Origin: Strongylocentrotus purpuratus | Taxonomy: Eukaryota > Echinodermata > Echinoidea > Camarodonta > Strongylocentrotidae | Reading direction: 5' to 3' | Assembly: GCF_000002235.5 (NCBI RefSeq) | Contig: NW_022145615.1 | Span: forward strand, 33,859,594-33,923,593 | DNA length: 64,000 bases | In this document: positions 13,000 to 25,619 of the stretch, piece after piece | Layout: each line of letters starts with the position of its first letter | Position numbering within the stretch: position 1 is the stretch's first letter | Notes under the pieces: generated by a model | Seen by the model: only the letters and a program-made list of their open reading frames with translations | What the model was told of the DNA's origin: nothing | The model's database searches: none | Made by a program: the position numbers and the translations under genes

Positions 13000-13881
13000 C
13001 TAATTGTATATAGTTGATTTTGCAATATTACATTGTTAATGAAAAATAAAAGGCAAATTAGATAAAAATATCTTTTCATCATGAGTACCGTTCGTCACAT
13101 CTTTCATCACCCATTGTATGCTTTAAATCTATATTGATAGATTAGAGATCCAAGTGTTGTATCCAACATATAATAACAGACATCCTTCATACAGCTTGGT
13201 ATAATCTTTCTTTCAACTATACAATCATAAGTCATCTTTAGCATGATTCGTCAGGCATGTGCAGTTTTAAACCCCGAAAAGTATCCAAATATCGGAGGAA
13301 AAATCAGAAAAAATCCGACCCCAAATCCATCATTGGATTACGTTCTAATGAGGTAATTCCCGAACGAACAATGTTACTGGGGTAATTCAATTAAGAGCTG
13401 TTTAAATCGCTGGATCTGTTTTTGTTTTATCTTTCAGCATCTCTTTGTACTCATTATGTTTCGGAAGAAAACTAAGCGAGGAAGCGCCTAATTGAGCATT
13501 ATGTTTGTCTTTTTTCCCTCGCATGAAACATGAATGTGCGTGAACTAGAACATGAGTATGTATTGAAAGAATCACTTTGTACATCCTTTCTATCTTGTGT
13601 TAAGGAGAAATCTTTTTAAAGTTTTGAACAATATTTGTGTCCTGATATTAATTTCCTTATCTGAAAGAATAGGGAATCATAAGTGATGAAATACTTTCCC
13701 GAGCTCAAACAATTTAACTTTCGAAAATTTTGAAAATAAGCCCCAAAGGTGAAAGAACCAAGATTAATATGCATAGTGGCGATATAATAAGCACGAAAAC
13801 ACACACACCCACGCATTCACTCACCGACATAACACACCCACACACTTAAACATGTCCGCGTATGTACCTTCCGACACAAAC

Positions 13882-14631
13882 TAAGGCCGGGCTATTTGAG
13901 GTCTTAGTACGGCCGGGGGGGGGGGCATTATGGCCCCCATAAGATCTCGGCCGTGAAGCGGCCGATCTCAAAATTTGCACGCATGTCAAGTGAAGTTTAT
14001 AGAATACTATGATAATTCAATTTTTTTAGAAAAATTCACTCATTTGCATATTTATGGTAATTTATGCAAATAAGGTCATACAAATCACATTTTTACCCAT
14101 AAATCATATATTATTCATATTTAAGCATTCTTTTTCACTGATATAATCATTAGACCATTATGAATAATAATACGACAAAAAAATTTGGAAGAGTCAGCTT
14201 ATTCCTTATGTTATCTCTTGTTTTGATAATTTCTTATGTATTAGATTGTTTTTTTTTAAACTTATGTATTTTATTGTTTTTGTTGTTTTATTTCATTTCT
14301 AACTATAATTCAACAATTTTGACTCCCCCAAAAACCACCTTAACTTTAAACAAGACTCAATAACCCATGTCTGATCTATTTGTTAGGAAAAATGACTTTT
14401 CCATATGTTTTGTACACAAATCACGAAAATTAGCGACTTTCGGGCTGACATGCAAAGACAAAAGGTCACGTGACCTTGTACCCGTAGGTATGATTAAAAA
14501 AAAAAAAATCTTTTAAAAGTTGCGCAAGACTCGAAAGAAAGAAGTCAGCGAGCGACGGGGCGTCATCCATAGGCGTTCTCGAACAATCAGACAAATCGTT
14601 GAGGGGGGGGGGGGGGTTGCCCCCGGCCTTA
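13882..14631. mobile_element. Short TIR element with poly-G flanking ends
   Basis: Left end TAAGGCCGGGC, right end CCCGGCCTTA, giving inverted repeats AGGCCGGG/CCCGGCCT between TA dinucleotides. A G run follows the left end (13914-13925) and another precedes the right end (14602-14616). No transposase frame is present. TA flanks fit a Tc1/mariner-like MITE, but a 2-bp duplication is weak evidence. Confidence 0.5.
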
Positions 14632-15299
14632 TTAGGGTTAATGTTTTTATACAAACGTCGAGTTGGAACAATATTTTACAAGAATTTTGCTTTATTTAAT
14701 AATCATATCATACTTGGCGATTTCGAAAAGAATTGTTATCTTGTTTAATTTCAATTAAATTTCAATTACCCTGAATTAGAATAAATGTAATAATAAGGAA
14801 GAAATACCCTGATACTTAAATATTTATCATACTTATTCATCGGCTTGAGGTAAAAGCGTTTTCTGTTAAAGGTAACGATATTGTTTTGTTTTTGTGTTTT
14901 TTTCAAAAAAAGTTCAATCATCATTTTCAAAGCGCCTTGCCCAAGTTGCATTTCATGTGATAGATTAAACATGTGAAGATTTCATCGTCTATTTTAGAAG
15001 AATGTTCTCATCAAAGAGGTTTCAAGTTGGATTAAGGCTGTTTCCCGTGAAGCCTTGGTCAATTATAAGTGGCTGGTCAAGCAGAGTGATCATCGAGGTC
15101 CAGCGGACATCCAAAGGGAATAAACCGTTTCCTGGATTAACACATGCAAGCCCGACCCCATCAACATAGGGTCATCTGACACTATTCAAAAGGTCACATA
15201 CACCATGTAGAGGCCATCACATTCAGGCTTGCCGTCCATGCTCCTCTCCTTGAGGAGCATTTCAGCCAGGCGCCATCTTACAAACGCTTACAATAATGA

Positions 15300-15485
15300 A
15301 CAAACTTCAACGACTGTCACATCCAAGCAGGTGCCCATTGAACCCCTGAATGGAGAGAAGCAATGCAAATAAAATACCTTGCTTTAGGACAGCCTTGCAT
15401 AGTGGTGTCCGGGGATTGAACCAACGACATGTGCATGCCCTTTACTCCCATAGTCCGCTCAAACTAAGGTCGAGGAAAGCGATTC
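15300..15485 (-). mobile_element. tRNA-derived SINE (family S1), diverged copy
   Basis: Read on the minus strand, a B-box-like GGTTCAATCCC sits at 15412-15422 and is followed by sequence matching the body of the copy at 41180-41470 (GGACA...TTGC...CAGGTGCCCATT order on the plus strand). The internal RNA polymerase III promoter and shared body define the family. Diverged and probably inactive. Confidence 0.6.
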
Positions 15486-15947
15486 TCTTCTTGATAATGC
15501 ATGGATCGGCTAGGATGCTCCCCCCATACCAATGTCGAAATACATCACTGCCACATGAGATATTGAAATTCCTCAGTCTGAACCTTAATCAAATTTTGGG
15601 GTCAAATTACTAACACGAGCAAACCGTATGTGGTTATTAAAGATGACTTTGAATTACAGACCGCCTAACGTCCCCACCCAGCCCCCTAGCTGTGACTAGG
15701 CCACACCTTAATACTACCTGTCCCACATACCTGTAATCCTTACCTGATCGTACCGACACCGTGTCTATTTTAGGCCCACTTTTAATTTCTTTAATATTAT
15801 TTCATTTTCATTAGGTTACAGAGATTGGACTCGCCATAATACCGTAATTGCCGTGTCCGGGGTATTGTATCTCCGTGACACGCGTGACATCAGACTCTAT
15901 TGTGGCGTTCAGGACAGTACGAAAATACACCAGACGGTGGAATCTAA

Positions 15948-16020
15948 GAAGAAGAAAAAGAAAAAGAAGAAGAAAAATAAAAAGAAAAAGAAGAAGGTGA
16001 AGAGGGAGAAGAAGAGAAAG
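15948..16020. repeat. Polypurine (AAG)n tract
   Basis: Almost pure A/G on the plus strand, mostly AAG units. The frames across it (poly-Lys or poly-Ser) are not genes. A G run lies at 16118-16130. Confidence 0.85.
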
Positions 16021-18602
16021 GGCTTGGTTGTGACCTGAGCCTAATTACACAGGGTTTTATTTGTAGAAGGGGTGTTTTAATATCGGATGTGACCCCACAT
16101 CCTAACACCGGGTGAAGGGGGGGGGGGGGGTGGGAGGGTGCTATATTTAGTGTTCGCTCAATTTCAATTTGATATGGAAGAAAGTTGCTCTTGGACAATT
16201 TCTGAAACAGTATTGAATACCGATCAAAATCCTAAACATCATAGGTTTGCATATGCATTTGATTTTTGAATATGCATTTCAGTAAATATGTTGACATCAT
16301 GATAATTCCAATTTCTTATATTTATTTTTAATCTCCAGAATTTTCTCAGGCGATGACATCCGGGCTTAATTTTGTAAAAAGACGTAGGAATAGGATAATG
16401 TTTGGTTCGTTGTTAAGTAATGGTCAGGTTAAGTGTTCAATCCGGGGTCGGAGTTAAGAATTCGGTTCCTGTAGGATGTAGAATGCGGAGTAATAATGGT
16501 GTCTGGAACCATGGATTGTACGTATGTCCTACAACCTCCGCAAGACGTGTATTTATACTAGCAAAAATAGAAGTAAAGTTAGCTTTGAATTTCATTACTC
16601 ACCATGAAGTGTTTTATAAATCGTTATCTGACTTTATGTCGATGGCTGTCTGGGTGAGTAAACGCTTTTGTCTGTGAGAGAGAGGATGAAGTACGAGGAA
16701 CACCATGTGCCTTATTATTATCTTTTTAATCCTATGGTATTAGGGATATTAGAATGATATTTCCTTTTATATTGCGCTGCGTCATTATATTTTTCAAACT
16801 GCTTCTTTGAAGGAACTCATTCGTTTGAGGAGGTGCCCATCAACAATAATCCGTCTATACTTGGACGTTTTAAAAGGTAATAAGGAAAACGAAGGGTTTA
16901 CATAATTTCCCTCATCTATTCTAGAATTTGACGGTTACTATGATCATATTTGAAAAATAAGGACTGGCAAATGACAAAAATACTCTTTAGATAATATTTA
17001 GGCTCTTTTTTGTAACCAGAATTTAAAGTGATGGCATTTTTAGATTGTGAAGATTTCCTTTTAATTTGAATAAACCATGTCAAGTGAAATCAAATTAGTT
17101 TTCCCAAAAGTATATTCCTTTTCCATCATCAAACCCTATATGCACTTAATCTGTATATACTTGTAAGTTTGTTTGTTTCAGTAGTAGTAAGATTACCTGA
17201 TGGGATTGAATATTTAACATTTTCTTCTGAAGTATAACTTCTACACAAAAAGATCCATTCCCCCCGTATACATAAAACTGATAATGTTATATAGAATCCA
17301 TTTTTATTTTACTTTTCACTTATTTTGTATACCCTTGTAATTTTGTTTGTTAGCTTGGATGGTGCTTTGATTAATCTGTTACTGTTGTACAGGAATCATT
17401 TGCTAGAAATATAACTCATGCAGTTGAATAAACCAAACCGAATTCAGCAGTCAAATTATAGAAGGAAAAGTGAGTTATGTAATGACATATTGGTTAAACG
17501 ATAATTAGTTGACATTCAAATAAACAGTATAATGTAGGCCTAGTGATGTTGGGTAAAGGAAAAGAGATTCCTTTTTTTGGAAGTCGGGCAGCGTGTGGAC
17601 GTGGGCCCCAGGTACTACAAATTGAAGGTTTGTAGAGTTAGTGACAGGCAAATCCGATTGGAAAACAGTTCGTATGCCTAAATAATGCTAGAAGAAGTGA
17701 TTCATGGGTTTTGTTTATCGCAGGGAAACAATAATAAGAATCCAAAAGCTGGCTCATGCGTTTTGTACAAATTGTAAAAATTGACCAAAATTTGACGTTT
17801 GCTACGAAAAAAGAAAGAAAGGCGAAGCCAGAAAGAAACAATGAAATAACAAAAAAAAATTATAGATGTGATTTTAGACCGTTTGTTTTCCTTTTTATAT
17901 AAAAGTACCTTTAGTATGTTTAGCAGCAGGAGTATGATTCACAAGAATTTTAGCTGAGTGTTCCATATCGTGGGGAAACAGTCATGGGAAAGCTGGCCCA
18001 CGTGGTTTGCTCAAAACGGTAGGGGCTTGCCCGACAAAAATTGATTGCTTCCTTCTCCTGTTACTATACCACCTAGCAAGATAACGGGCCAAGGTTTTAC
18101 CCAAGCTCGATTTAATCAGAATCTTGAGGATGTGTGTTGTAAAGGTGAAATGTGGTGAGGTTTATCATTCCTTCCATTCCAAAATGAAAGAATACCATAG
18201 TAGCATTATGACGTTAAATTAACTGCTTTTGGAATGATTTGGTATTAAAAAACTTGATTAGAAATATTGTAACAATGCATATAAGCTGTTGTGTACAAAA
18301 CAAGCCTATAAATGCTCGATCCACACGAAGCGTCTTTTGCCTGAGTCAGTGACTGACGTAGTCTTTGACGTGTAGTGTGATAATAGTATCTTTACATACA
18401 GTGAATGAAAATGAACAGTGCACATATCACACCCGGTCCGTTGCATACTGGCGCAAAGGCCATTGCCGCCAGTTGCTTAATTAGCGCAGGAAATAACGCG
18501 TTTTAAATGAGGCTACGTGTACAACAGTCATGACGCACACATTTGGTAGTCCTTGAAGTGTCAATATATGGTTAAAGATTCAATTAATGTAAATTAGCAT
18601 CA

Positions 18603-18658
18603 ATCGGTCAAAGAAACAACACTTTCAAATATCGGTCAAAGAAACAACACTTTCAAAT
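18603..18658. repeat. Tandem duplication of 28 bp
   Basis: The unit ATCGGTCAAAGAAACAACAC + TTTCAAAT occurs twice with no spacer and no mismatch. Confidence 0.95.
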
Positions 18659-19676
18659 ATCATAGATTTCAATATAAAATATTCACATCCTTTATTAAGT
18701 TTATTTGGCATTTAAAAATATATGTAACAGATTATGTACACACAATTGGCAGAAATATGAAACATTGTTCTATTTTACAAATCAGAGATAAACCGTTGTC
18801 TGTTCTGATTTAAGTGTCTAGTACATTTTCTTAATATCTACATTAATCAGTTTAAAATAACCATCGATTCAATTACAACCTATGAATGCTGTATGAAAAA
18901 GTTATACAGCATGCAGGTGTAAATTTCATAATTCAAAAATAATTGTTAAAACAAAATGCATTTGACATACGTTCCCAATAACTATAACTAGATGCTATCA
19001 AAGCATTTTAGAATATTTCGATGTATTTGTATAATCATTAAAATGTCCCTTGCAGTGCCCGTTAAGTAAATAGAAAAGTTATCAATGTTGGAATGTAGCT
19101 TGATAAAAATGTTAAGAAATTAGATGGCGCAGAATATTGCTAAGAATGCATCGAGCAATTGGTTTATGTCGTAGCCTTTAAACACATCACTCCTTATTTA
19201 AAGAATGTAAATAAACAAAATACAAAATGTATTCATAAGATAAAATATTGCTAAACATTATCCCATATCTTTTACGAAACAATGACACCAAAATCTACAA
19301 ACTTTATGAGAGTAATAATTGTACAATTTAGTAGAGTTTTGGCCCAAAAAACATAGTTTTGCATAACGTAGATTTCATAAAATAGCATTAGTTCAAAGAT
19401 TTACAAAGCATAGTGAAACATATTTCATAATACTTTTTCAACGCTCTGGTGTGTAAATCGGTGAGATTTCGTAATTTTAAACCGTACGATTAGCCGGTTA
19501 GGAATATGACAAAGAAGAGTTGTCCACACTCCCTCAGCTGCTTTATATTTTTAAGTTTCAGATACTTCTGTTTTTCTTTAGCCTTCACTATACTAAATAT
19601 AGGCCAATTATGTACAAAGAGTTTAAGGTAAAACATTTTGAACCCATATAGAGACACTTCTAACGGGACAAACCTT

Positions 19677-19713
19677 AGGTAAAACAAACGATTTTCAAAC
19701 AAAATAATTACAC
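19677..19713 (+). repeat. Exact 37-bp repeat, copy 1
   Basis: AGGTAAAACAAACGATTTTC and the following 17 bases recur without mismatch at 24560-24596. The two copies flank the Ig receptor gene in the same orientation. Confidence 0.9.
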
Positions 19714-19779
19714 ATTACTCGCTCCGGTGACAAGTGTTCCACGTCAAGTTTAGAGACTAACCGAATTATTAACTTCAAC

Positions 19780-19935
19780 CCAAGACCAAATACATTACTT
19801 AACCCGAACCCTAAACCTAACCTAAAACCAAATTACAACGCTCAGCCTCACCCTAACCCTATACCTTCGAGGAAATAAATCTTGGGCTATTATTGGCGTA
19901 GGAGCAACGTCAGGTCACCCCTAATTCAGTAAGAT
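19780..19935 (-). repeat. Degenerate GGTTAG-rich dispersed repeat
   Basis: On the minus strand this contains GTATAGGGTTAGGGT, TTTTAGGTTAGG and TTGGGTTGAAGTTAATA in the same order as at 484-640. It is an interspersed repeat with telomere-like composition. Confidence 0.5.
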
Positions 19936-21836
19936 TTCCTTTAAACGCAATGCCAACACAAAATGTAAAAACATATGTGTTAAAATAATGACTACCAAAC
20001 GAGATCATCTCATTCAGTTAGGGCGACCTTGTATATTTCATGACCCGAATGAAATTAGAATATGAATTTTATCTTCATTCGTATACCTTGAATGTGTCAA
20101 ATTGTCCTTGCGTAGGCAGGTTGAAATAGGCTAAGTCTAAAGTTATCATAATTAATTGAAGACATTATAATTTCTATCTTAAACAGAATTGCCACAACTT
20201 ATGCTTCATGAAAATATTAGAATATTAAGACACCCCGCTCCTCAGTTTGTGTACAGCCTGATCTGCACCACGATTCTCTAAACTCTGTACTATTATATAC
20301 TAGGAAATGTCATTCAGTTATTATAGTTAAAATATTTTTTTTAAATGCCTACACCATTTTCTGAGTAATATTATTTTCAACCAAGCTCACATTATTTCAG
20401 CCTGTGAGATATTGTTCAAATTATTTTAGTCACCAAAGAGGCAAGCTAATTTCTGTATTAATTTAATACTCGGTGTCACTATGGTGCCAGACTTTTGTTT
20501 ATTTTAAGCCTCTTAATTTAATTCAAACTTCAACGTCATACCAACACAGGACGCGGTGAACCCATACAAATCATTTCACTATATTGTACCTCTTCCTCGG
20601 TGTGACCGGGGCATTAGGAGTGCATTTCAAACACTTTTGCACCTGTATTTTTTCAGGAATTATATATTGCATCTTATTAGTAAGATCATCTGCTATATGC
20701 GATTGTATTTTGAAAACTTTCTTCTGAGAACGAGGACTAACTTCTACCCCCCCCCCCCAAAAAAAAAAAAAAAACAACCTATTCCCCCGGTATACCTAAA
20801 ACTGAAATATGAAAGCCAGGTTATTTTTTTTACTTTAACTGCAAATGAAACAATTCCCGATTCATACGTGCACATCTTGTGGCAAAACTATTAGATAAAA
20901 TAAAAATAAGAATATGTCACAGATTTCACACACTATCTGTAAATTCATAAATGATGCATACAAACTATTCTCAGAATTTGGTAATTAGCATTATATCCTT
21001 AATAATAATATTTAATTTTTATATATTATCCTTACGTTACGAAGAGCGCAGAATATTTCAATCACTTATTTCTCAAAACACGAATTCTCTCTTTTTATAT
21101 GCTTACACCTTTTGCTTTTCATATAATGATGATAACGCTGAAGAGAATGATTGACGAAACAACGATCAAAACCTCGGTAGTGTGGTATAGACCAGTTTGT
21201 AGTACACAATGAACCCAAATACCCACACATCTTTAAACATAGATGTGGAGAGGTGCGTATTAAACAAAAATGCGTACATTATGGCATGAGTCGATGGTGC
21301 ATGAATTGATAACGTTTACATCGCCTTTATCAACATCGCCTTTATCAACATCTATCCAGAAATGAGACAGTGGATTTTTAAACTTGACAAATGATCTTTG
21401 TCTGCTCATGTGCAGATCGTATCTCGAGTGAAATAAAGCAATCAACAGGCGGCATTTCGGTAACATCGAGATGAGCAAGCATTGAAGAAAACAAAAACTA
21501 TTAATACAATTATTTTGCCATCACTGGAGTTATTCTACATTACGCTTCTAGACAGAATTTCAATTAAAAAAAGGTCTCTATTAATATTTGCTGCAAGCAA
21601 CACCTGATACTGGTCAAATAACAGAGGTTCATCAATGAGAGACAATTATTGATCCAATACCTAGCGGTCACTAAAATTGAATAGCTAAAGAAATGACCAA
21701 ATGGCCATGAGCAATACTTTCTCGAAAACAGACATATAAAATGTGATATTATGTTAAAAAACTATCAAAATGTACATATAAAATCCTTAAATGATTAAGT
21801 TACATTTGTATAAAAAAGAGACTATGTTGCATTTGT

Positions 21837-23528
21837 TCATAATCGTAGTTTCGCGTAAGCTACACCATCTGATTGAGTTTGTTTGGCCGATGAATCATTG
21901 TTATTTTCTTTCAGGTCCAAATCAGCATAAACTAATTCTCCAGGTTTTGATGTTCCGTTTCTTAAATCGCCATTCGTTGCGTTATTTTGGCTCCTGCATA
22001 TTTCAGTAGGTCTCGCTGCGCCTTCGACAGGAACCGAGTCTTTGTCTTCACTACCCATTGGCTCAGGCCGGGTAAGAGGCAGTGGCCCGTCGAAACCAAT
22101 TTTCTCATAATTTGAAGTGATTTTTCTTCCTAGACGTTTCAAGGATGGCGGCCGTAGACAAAGCGGGATAGCGACACCCTGTCCAACGTCCAAGATAACG
22201 CCGGTCAGTGCCGATTCTGCTGTGGTCGAGTTACTGTTTGGCCTACTTGGTTCCTTAACCCCACAATTGAGGCGTTTCACTTTCATGGGTTTAGCATAAA
22301 TAGGGAAATCCTCTTCGATGAGTATCTGTTGTGAAGTTTTATACCGCAAGGATCCTGGAATGTTTTTACCAGCGGGGTATTTATGCTTTCCTTTGGCACA
22401 GCAAGCAGCCAGAGTTGATACAACTATGAGAAGAACAAGAGCTCCTGCTGAAGCTCCAGCGATGGCAGCGATGTTGGTTGTCATGAAGGGCTGCGGATGA
22501 AGACCCTTCGGGGATAACCTTGTCCCATTCCCTTTGTTCCCGTTATTGGATATGGGAGGTGATGCAGTTTTGAAATTTGGCGGCAATATCACAGCAAGAT
22601 TGGCGCTTCCCCTACCCTTCAATCCAGATTGGATATTAGCTTCACATGATACGATAACACCATTTTCCCAGGCTTGTACATTATGAATTGTCAGCGTGGT
22701 ATTAGTGGGGTCGAGGGTATAACGAGGAGAGGATACCTTGCTTCCAACAACAACGTAATTAATGAACCACCGGTACCCCGTGACGTTGGTTTCGCCAGTA
22801 CCACGACAAGTGAATTGTGCGGTTTCTCCATGTTTTATGTTGACTTCAGGTGGTGTCACCGTCACCATGGGTGGGTTCTTCAGTACCATAACGGTGCAGG
22901 TTCGCGGATAGGTCAGAGCTGGTGTGGTCGCAGAGCAAGTGAAGAGAACACCGTTATCTTCTTGCTTTACAAGTCTCTGGACGGAATTGGCGTGCACGGT
23001 GGGGCCCGCTATCAGCTTGTCCTCTCGGTACCAAGACAACTCTGCCGGTGGATCACCCCCTTGTGAGGTGCAGGAGAGCTGGGCGACGTTGCCTATGCTG
23101 GTGGTATCGGCAGCAGGAAGAACCTCACACGCTGGAGACCCATCATTCGGTGGCACCAACACCACCATGCGGGCTGATATGAACTGATTTCCATAAACGC
23201 ATCGGTATTCCCCTTTGTCCGATTTTCGTGCACTTCGTATCGTCAAGTAATATTCCCCTTTCTTGTGGTTTCCTATGATGGAATAACGGTCCTCCATGAC
23301 AAAAGAATATATATTTTCATCGTAACTGATATATTGTCCGGAATCTACGTGGAACCAGTAGACCACCTCATTGCCCTGGGTTTTCACAGCACACCTTAAC
23401 ACCGCTGTCTTCCCCTGGACTAGGACCGTATCGGATGGTCCATGTTTAAAGATTCCTCCCAGGATGAGTTTCCATTGCATCATCATCAAAGTCAGAATTA
23501 CAATGTAAAGGTTCCAACAACACGCCAT
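21837..23528 (-). CDS. Ig-superfamily transmembrane receptor with tandem ITIMs
   Basis: Intronless 563-residue type I membrane protein. A hydrophobic signal peptide (about 1-24) is followed by three Ig domains with canonical Cys/Trp/Cys cores: C46-W58-C110 (with DKGEYRC), C153-W167-C198 and C241-W254-C295. A membrane span covers about 351-377, then a tail of about 185 residues. The tail ends in two ITIM motifs, LVYADL (Y534) and VAYAKL (Y558), plus an ITIM-like SNYEKI (Y474). ITIMs, once phosphorylated, recruit SH2-domain phosphatases of the SHP type, and a spacing of 24 residues suits a tandem-SH2 partner. The overall plan resembles vertebrate inhibitory receptors (SIRP, Siglec, PECAM type). 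The ATG is chosen because an in-frame TAA lies about 27 bases upstream. N-glycosylation sequons occur in and after domain 3. Single-exon structure is odd for Ig receptors. Ligand unknown; orthology not claimed. Confidence 0.9.
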   Translation of the reverse strand: MACCWNLYIVILTLMMMQWKLILGGIFKHGPSDTVLVQGKTAVLRCAVKTQGNEVVYWFHVDSGQYISYDENIYSFVMEDRYSIIGNHKKGEYYLTIRSARKSDKGEYRCVYGNQFISARMVVLVPPNDGSPACEVLPAADTTSIGNVAQLSCTSQGGDPPAELSWYREDKLIAGPTVHANSVQRLVKQEDNGVLFTCSATTPALTYPRTCTVMVLKNPPMVTVTPPEVNIKHGETAQFTCRGTGETNVTGYRWFINYVVVGSKVSSPRYTLDPTNTTLTIHNVQAWENGVIVSCEANIQSGLKGRGSANLAVILPPNFKTASPPISNNGNKGNGTRLSPKGLHPQPFMTTNIAAIAGASAGALVLLIVVSTLAACCAKGKHKYPAGKNIPGSLRYKTSQQILIEEDFPIYAKPMKVKRLNCGVKEPSRPNSNSTTAESALTGVILDVGQGVAIPLCLRPPSLKRLGRKITSNYEKIGFDGPLPLTRPEPMGSEDKDSVPVEGAARPTEICRSQNNATNGDLRNGTSKPGELVYADLDLKENNNDSSAKQTQSDGVAYAKLRL

Positions 23529-23554
23529 TGTTGAGAAGGTCCAGACGTTATTTG

Positions 23555-23562
23555 ATTATATA
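23555..23562 (-). promoter_or_regulatory. TATA-like element close to the Ig receptor start codon
   Basis: TATATAAT on the minus strand lies 27-34 bases before the ATG at 23528. If used as a TATA box, transcription would begin only a few bases before the ATG. It may equally be chance in AT-rich DNA. Confidence 0.2.
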
Positions 23563-24060
23563 CTCCAAATAGAGGCTCCAGTGCAAACGCTTATAATGCT
23601 GTCGAACTAGTAGTTTCAACTGCTTATTCCAAGTTTACGATGAGACGAAGTCATGATCCAGCCTTAGTACGAATCACTGAGAGGTTAGTACAAATTTAAG
23701 AATATTTGTTCAAATTCTGAATTTCCCATCGAGTTGAAATGAGCGGTTGATGTTTGGGGGGGAAAAGTTGGCCAACAGAGCAGAAATCAATGGCAAATTA
23801 TATCGGCTGAGAGGGGCATGTTGAAGCCCCGGCTACCGTCAAGCAAAGTGAACGGTACTTGCAAATGTCAGCCAGCAAGTGAACTTCCTGCACATCAATC
23901 AACTAGCGGCGCTTGGCAGCACGCACGCACCAAAGCGCATACGCACGTATAGTTGAACGAAAACAAGCATTCTATTGAGGACACTTTGGCATTTAATATT
24001 ATTTCATTCAGAAGACATTCCACTTAGGGAGTAAGGACGAAGGTCGCTTGTATGCACATA

Positions 24061-24336
24061 GTATGAAGCAGGCGCAGATACAGGGGGGCAGCGGGCCTTG
24101 CCCCCCCCCCCCCCTGGCCAAAAAATCAATTTAAAAAATAAAAAGAAGAACAAAAAGGGGGGAAATAATAAATTGTTACTAGAAATTTACCTTTTTTTTG
24201 CTCGAGGCGGGGGGAGGGGTGTTGAGCGAAATATCGGCCGGCACGATCTTCAAATTTCGCCACACTAAATTTCAAATTGATTTCAAATTTGGGCCCCCCT
24301 CCCCTAAGAAATCCTGGATCCGCGCCTGGTATGAAG
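24061..24336. mobile_element. hAT-like MITE with perfect 8-bp target duplication
   Basis: The 260-bp element 24069-24328 begins CAGGCGCAGATACAGG and ends CCTGGATCCGCGCCTG. It is bounded by GTATGAAG at 24061-24068 and again at 24329-24336. CAG...CTG ends with an 8-bp duplication are hallmarks of the hAT superfamily. There is a C homopolymer just inside the left end and no coding capacity. It sits about 0.5 kb upstream of the Ig receptor start, so it may lie in that gene's promoter region. Confidence 0.92.
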
Positions 24337-24559
24337 GCCGAAGTTTCAAACTATGGTGCCAATAAAAGACACTTTAAAACTTTTAATTCCTTCAATTAGG
24401 GGTCTATTCTAAGCAAAGCGTTGCAAGAGTTTAAAGAACCACAAACACTATACAATATTTGACTTATATCACATGTATCATGTAGCGCATATCAAGTCCA
24501 TTAAATGTTTAATTATCCAAATAAATGTGATTTTAAACAATTTGCATGCATGATACGCA

Positions 24560-24596
24560 AGGTAAAACAAACGATTTTCAAACAAAATAATTACAC
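24560..24596 (+). repeat. Exact 37-bp repeat, copy 2
   Basis: Identical to 19677-19713, same orientation. Flanks differ immediately on both sides. Confidence 0.9.
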
Positions 24597-25560
24597 GTTC
24601 ATAATTATGGTAATGTCAAGCCCTTGTGATTTTGATAAACACAGAACACAATATCACTTCCGTTTTCCCGAAAATAGAGATATATTTGTTCTGCCTCATT
24701 AGTAACCTCATAGAAATCCTTCAAATGATAGAAATGATAATTAAAAAATTCCTTACCATACGTTACCCATAATAAGAAAGAAAAGAGTTTGGCATCGAAA
24801 GTGTTATTTTCATGGTTACTGTTTCAAGCGATGGTAAGGCCGTGAACTTGAATAATCGGCTAGCTGTTGAGAGCCAGGAAGGCGTCAACTCCATGTTAAA
24901 GCACATGTATATGATGAGTTAACGTCCTTCTGGCTCCAGTCACGTCATCTCATAATACATTCAAACAATGACGATGTCGTAACGTACGGGACAAATACTT
25001 TGGTCTTGCCCTAAAGTGTCTAGACGCATTTTGATGATTTCAAGTGAATATAAAGATTACATCAAAATATTACATTGACACAAAACCGACGTGGTGAATG
25101 TTCAATATTCAGTAAGATATATGTCATAAAAAATGTGAAAGTCATAGTATTGTCTCTGTTAATACCTAAATGTAAAAAATCTTATGTTTTGAAAGCCTTT
25201 CTGCTAAGATTTTAGATGGGTTGCGTAAATAACAAAAAAAAAGATTTACATTTCCGGTAGATTACACAGATAATTTGTCACAATTTTCCTTAAACCCCTT
25301 AAAGACGGTTAGAATACTGAGGGTTATCTTGCACCCCATCAACTAAACAAAGTGAAAAATGGAAAATGAATGTGTTCTGCTCAGCGATAATGCAAAAACT
25401 TGGCTCGTATTGGTAACACAAATACTGAAAGTATTACATTACATTATACCAATGACATGATGCCAAAGGGGGAATAGTAATTAATTTTCTAAATTCATCA
25501 TTAATTGCATATATGTACAACATTCTCATCAGGGTCTCTGATTGGGAAAGTAGATAAATT

Positions 25561-25619
25561 TAGATGAAATTAGATGAAACTAGATGAAACTAGATGAAAC
25601 TAGATGAAACTAGATGAAA
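25561..25619. repeat. 10-bp tandem repeat, six units
   Basis: TAGATGAAAC repeated head to tail. The first unit reads TAGATGAAAT and the last TAGATGAAAA. Confidence 0.95.

Larger units (their letters stand above)
16140..21836. other. AT-rich sequence, no gene seen
   Basis: No supported exon on either strand. The 3' UTR of the Ig receptor gene presumably extends leftwards from 21836. The region also contains a tandem 28-bp duplication (18603-18658), an exact 37-bp repeat (19677-19713) and an 18-bp direct duplication near 21318-21352. Confidence 0.45.
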
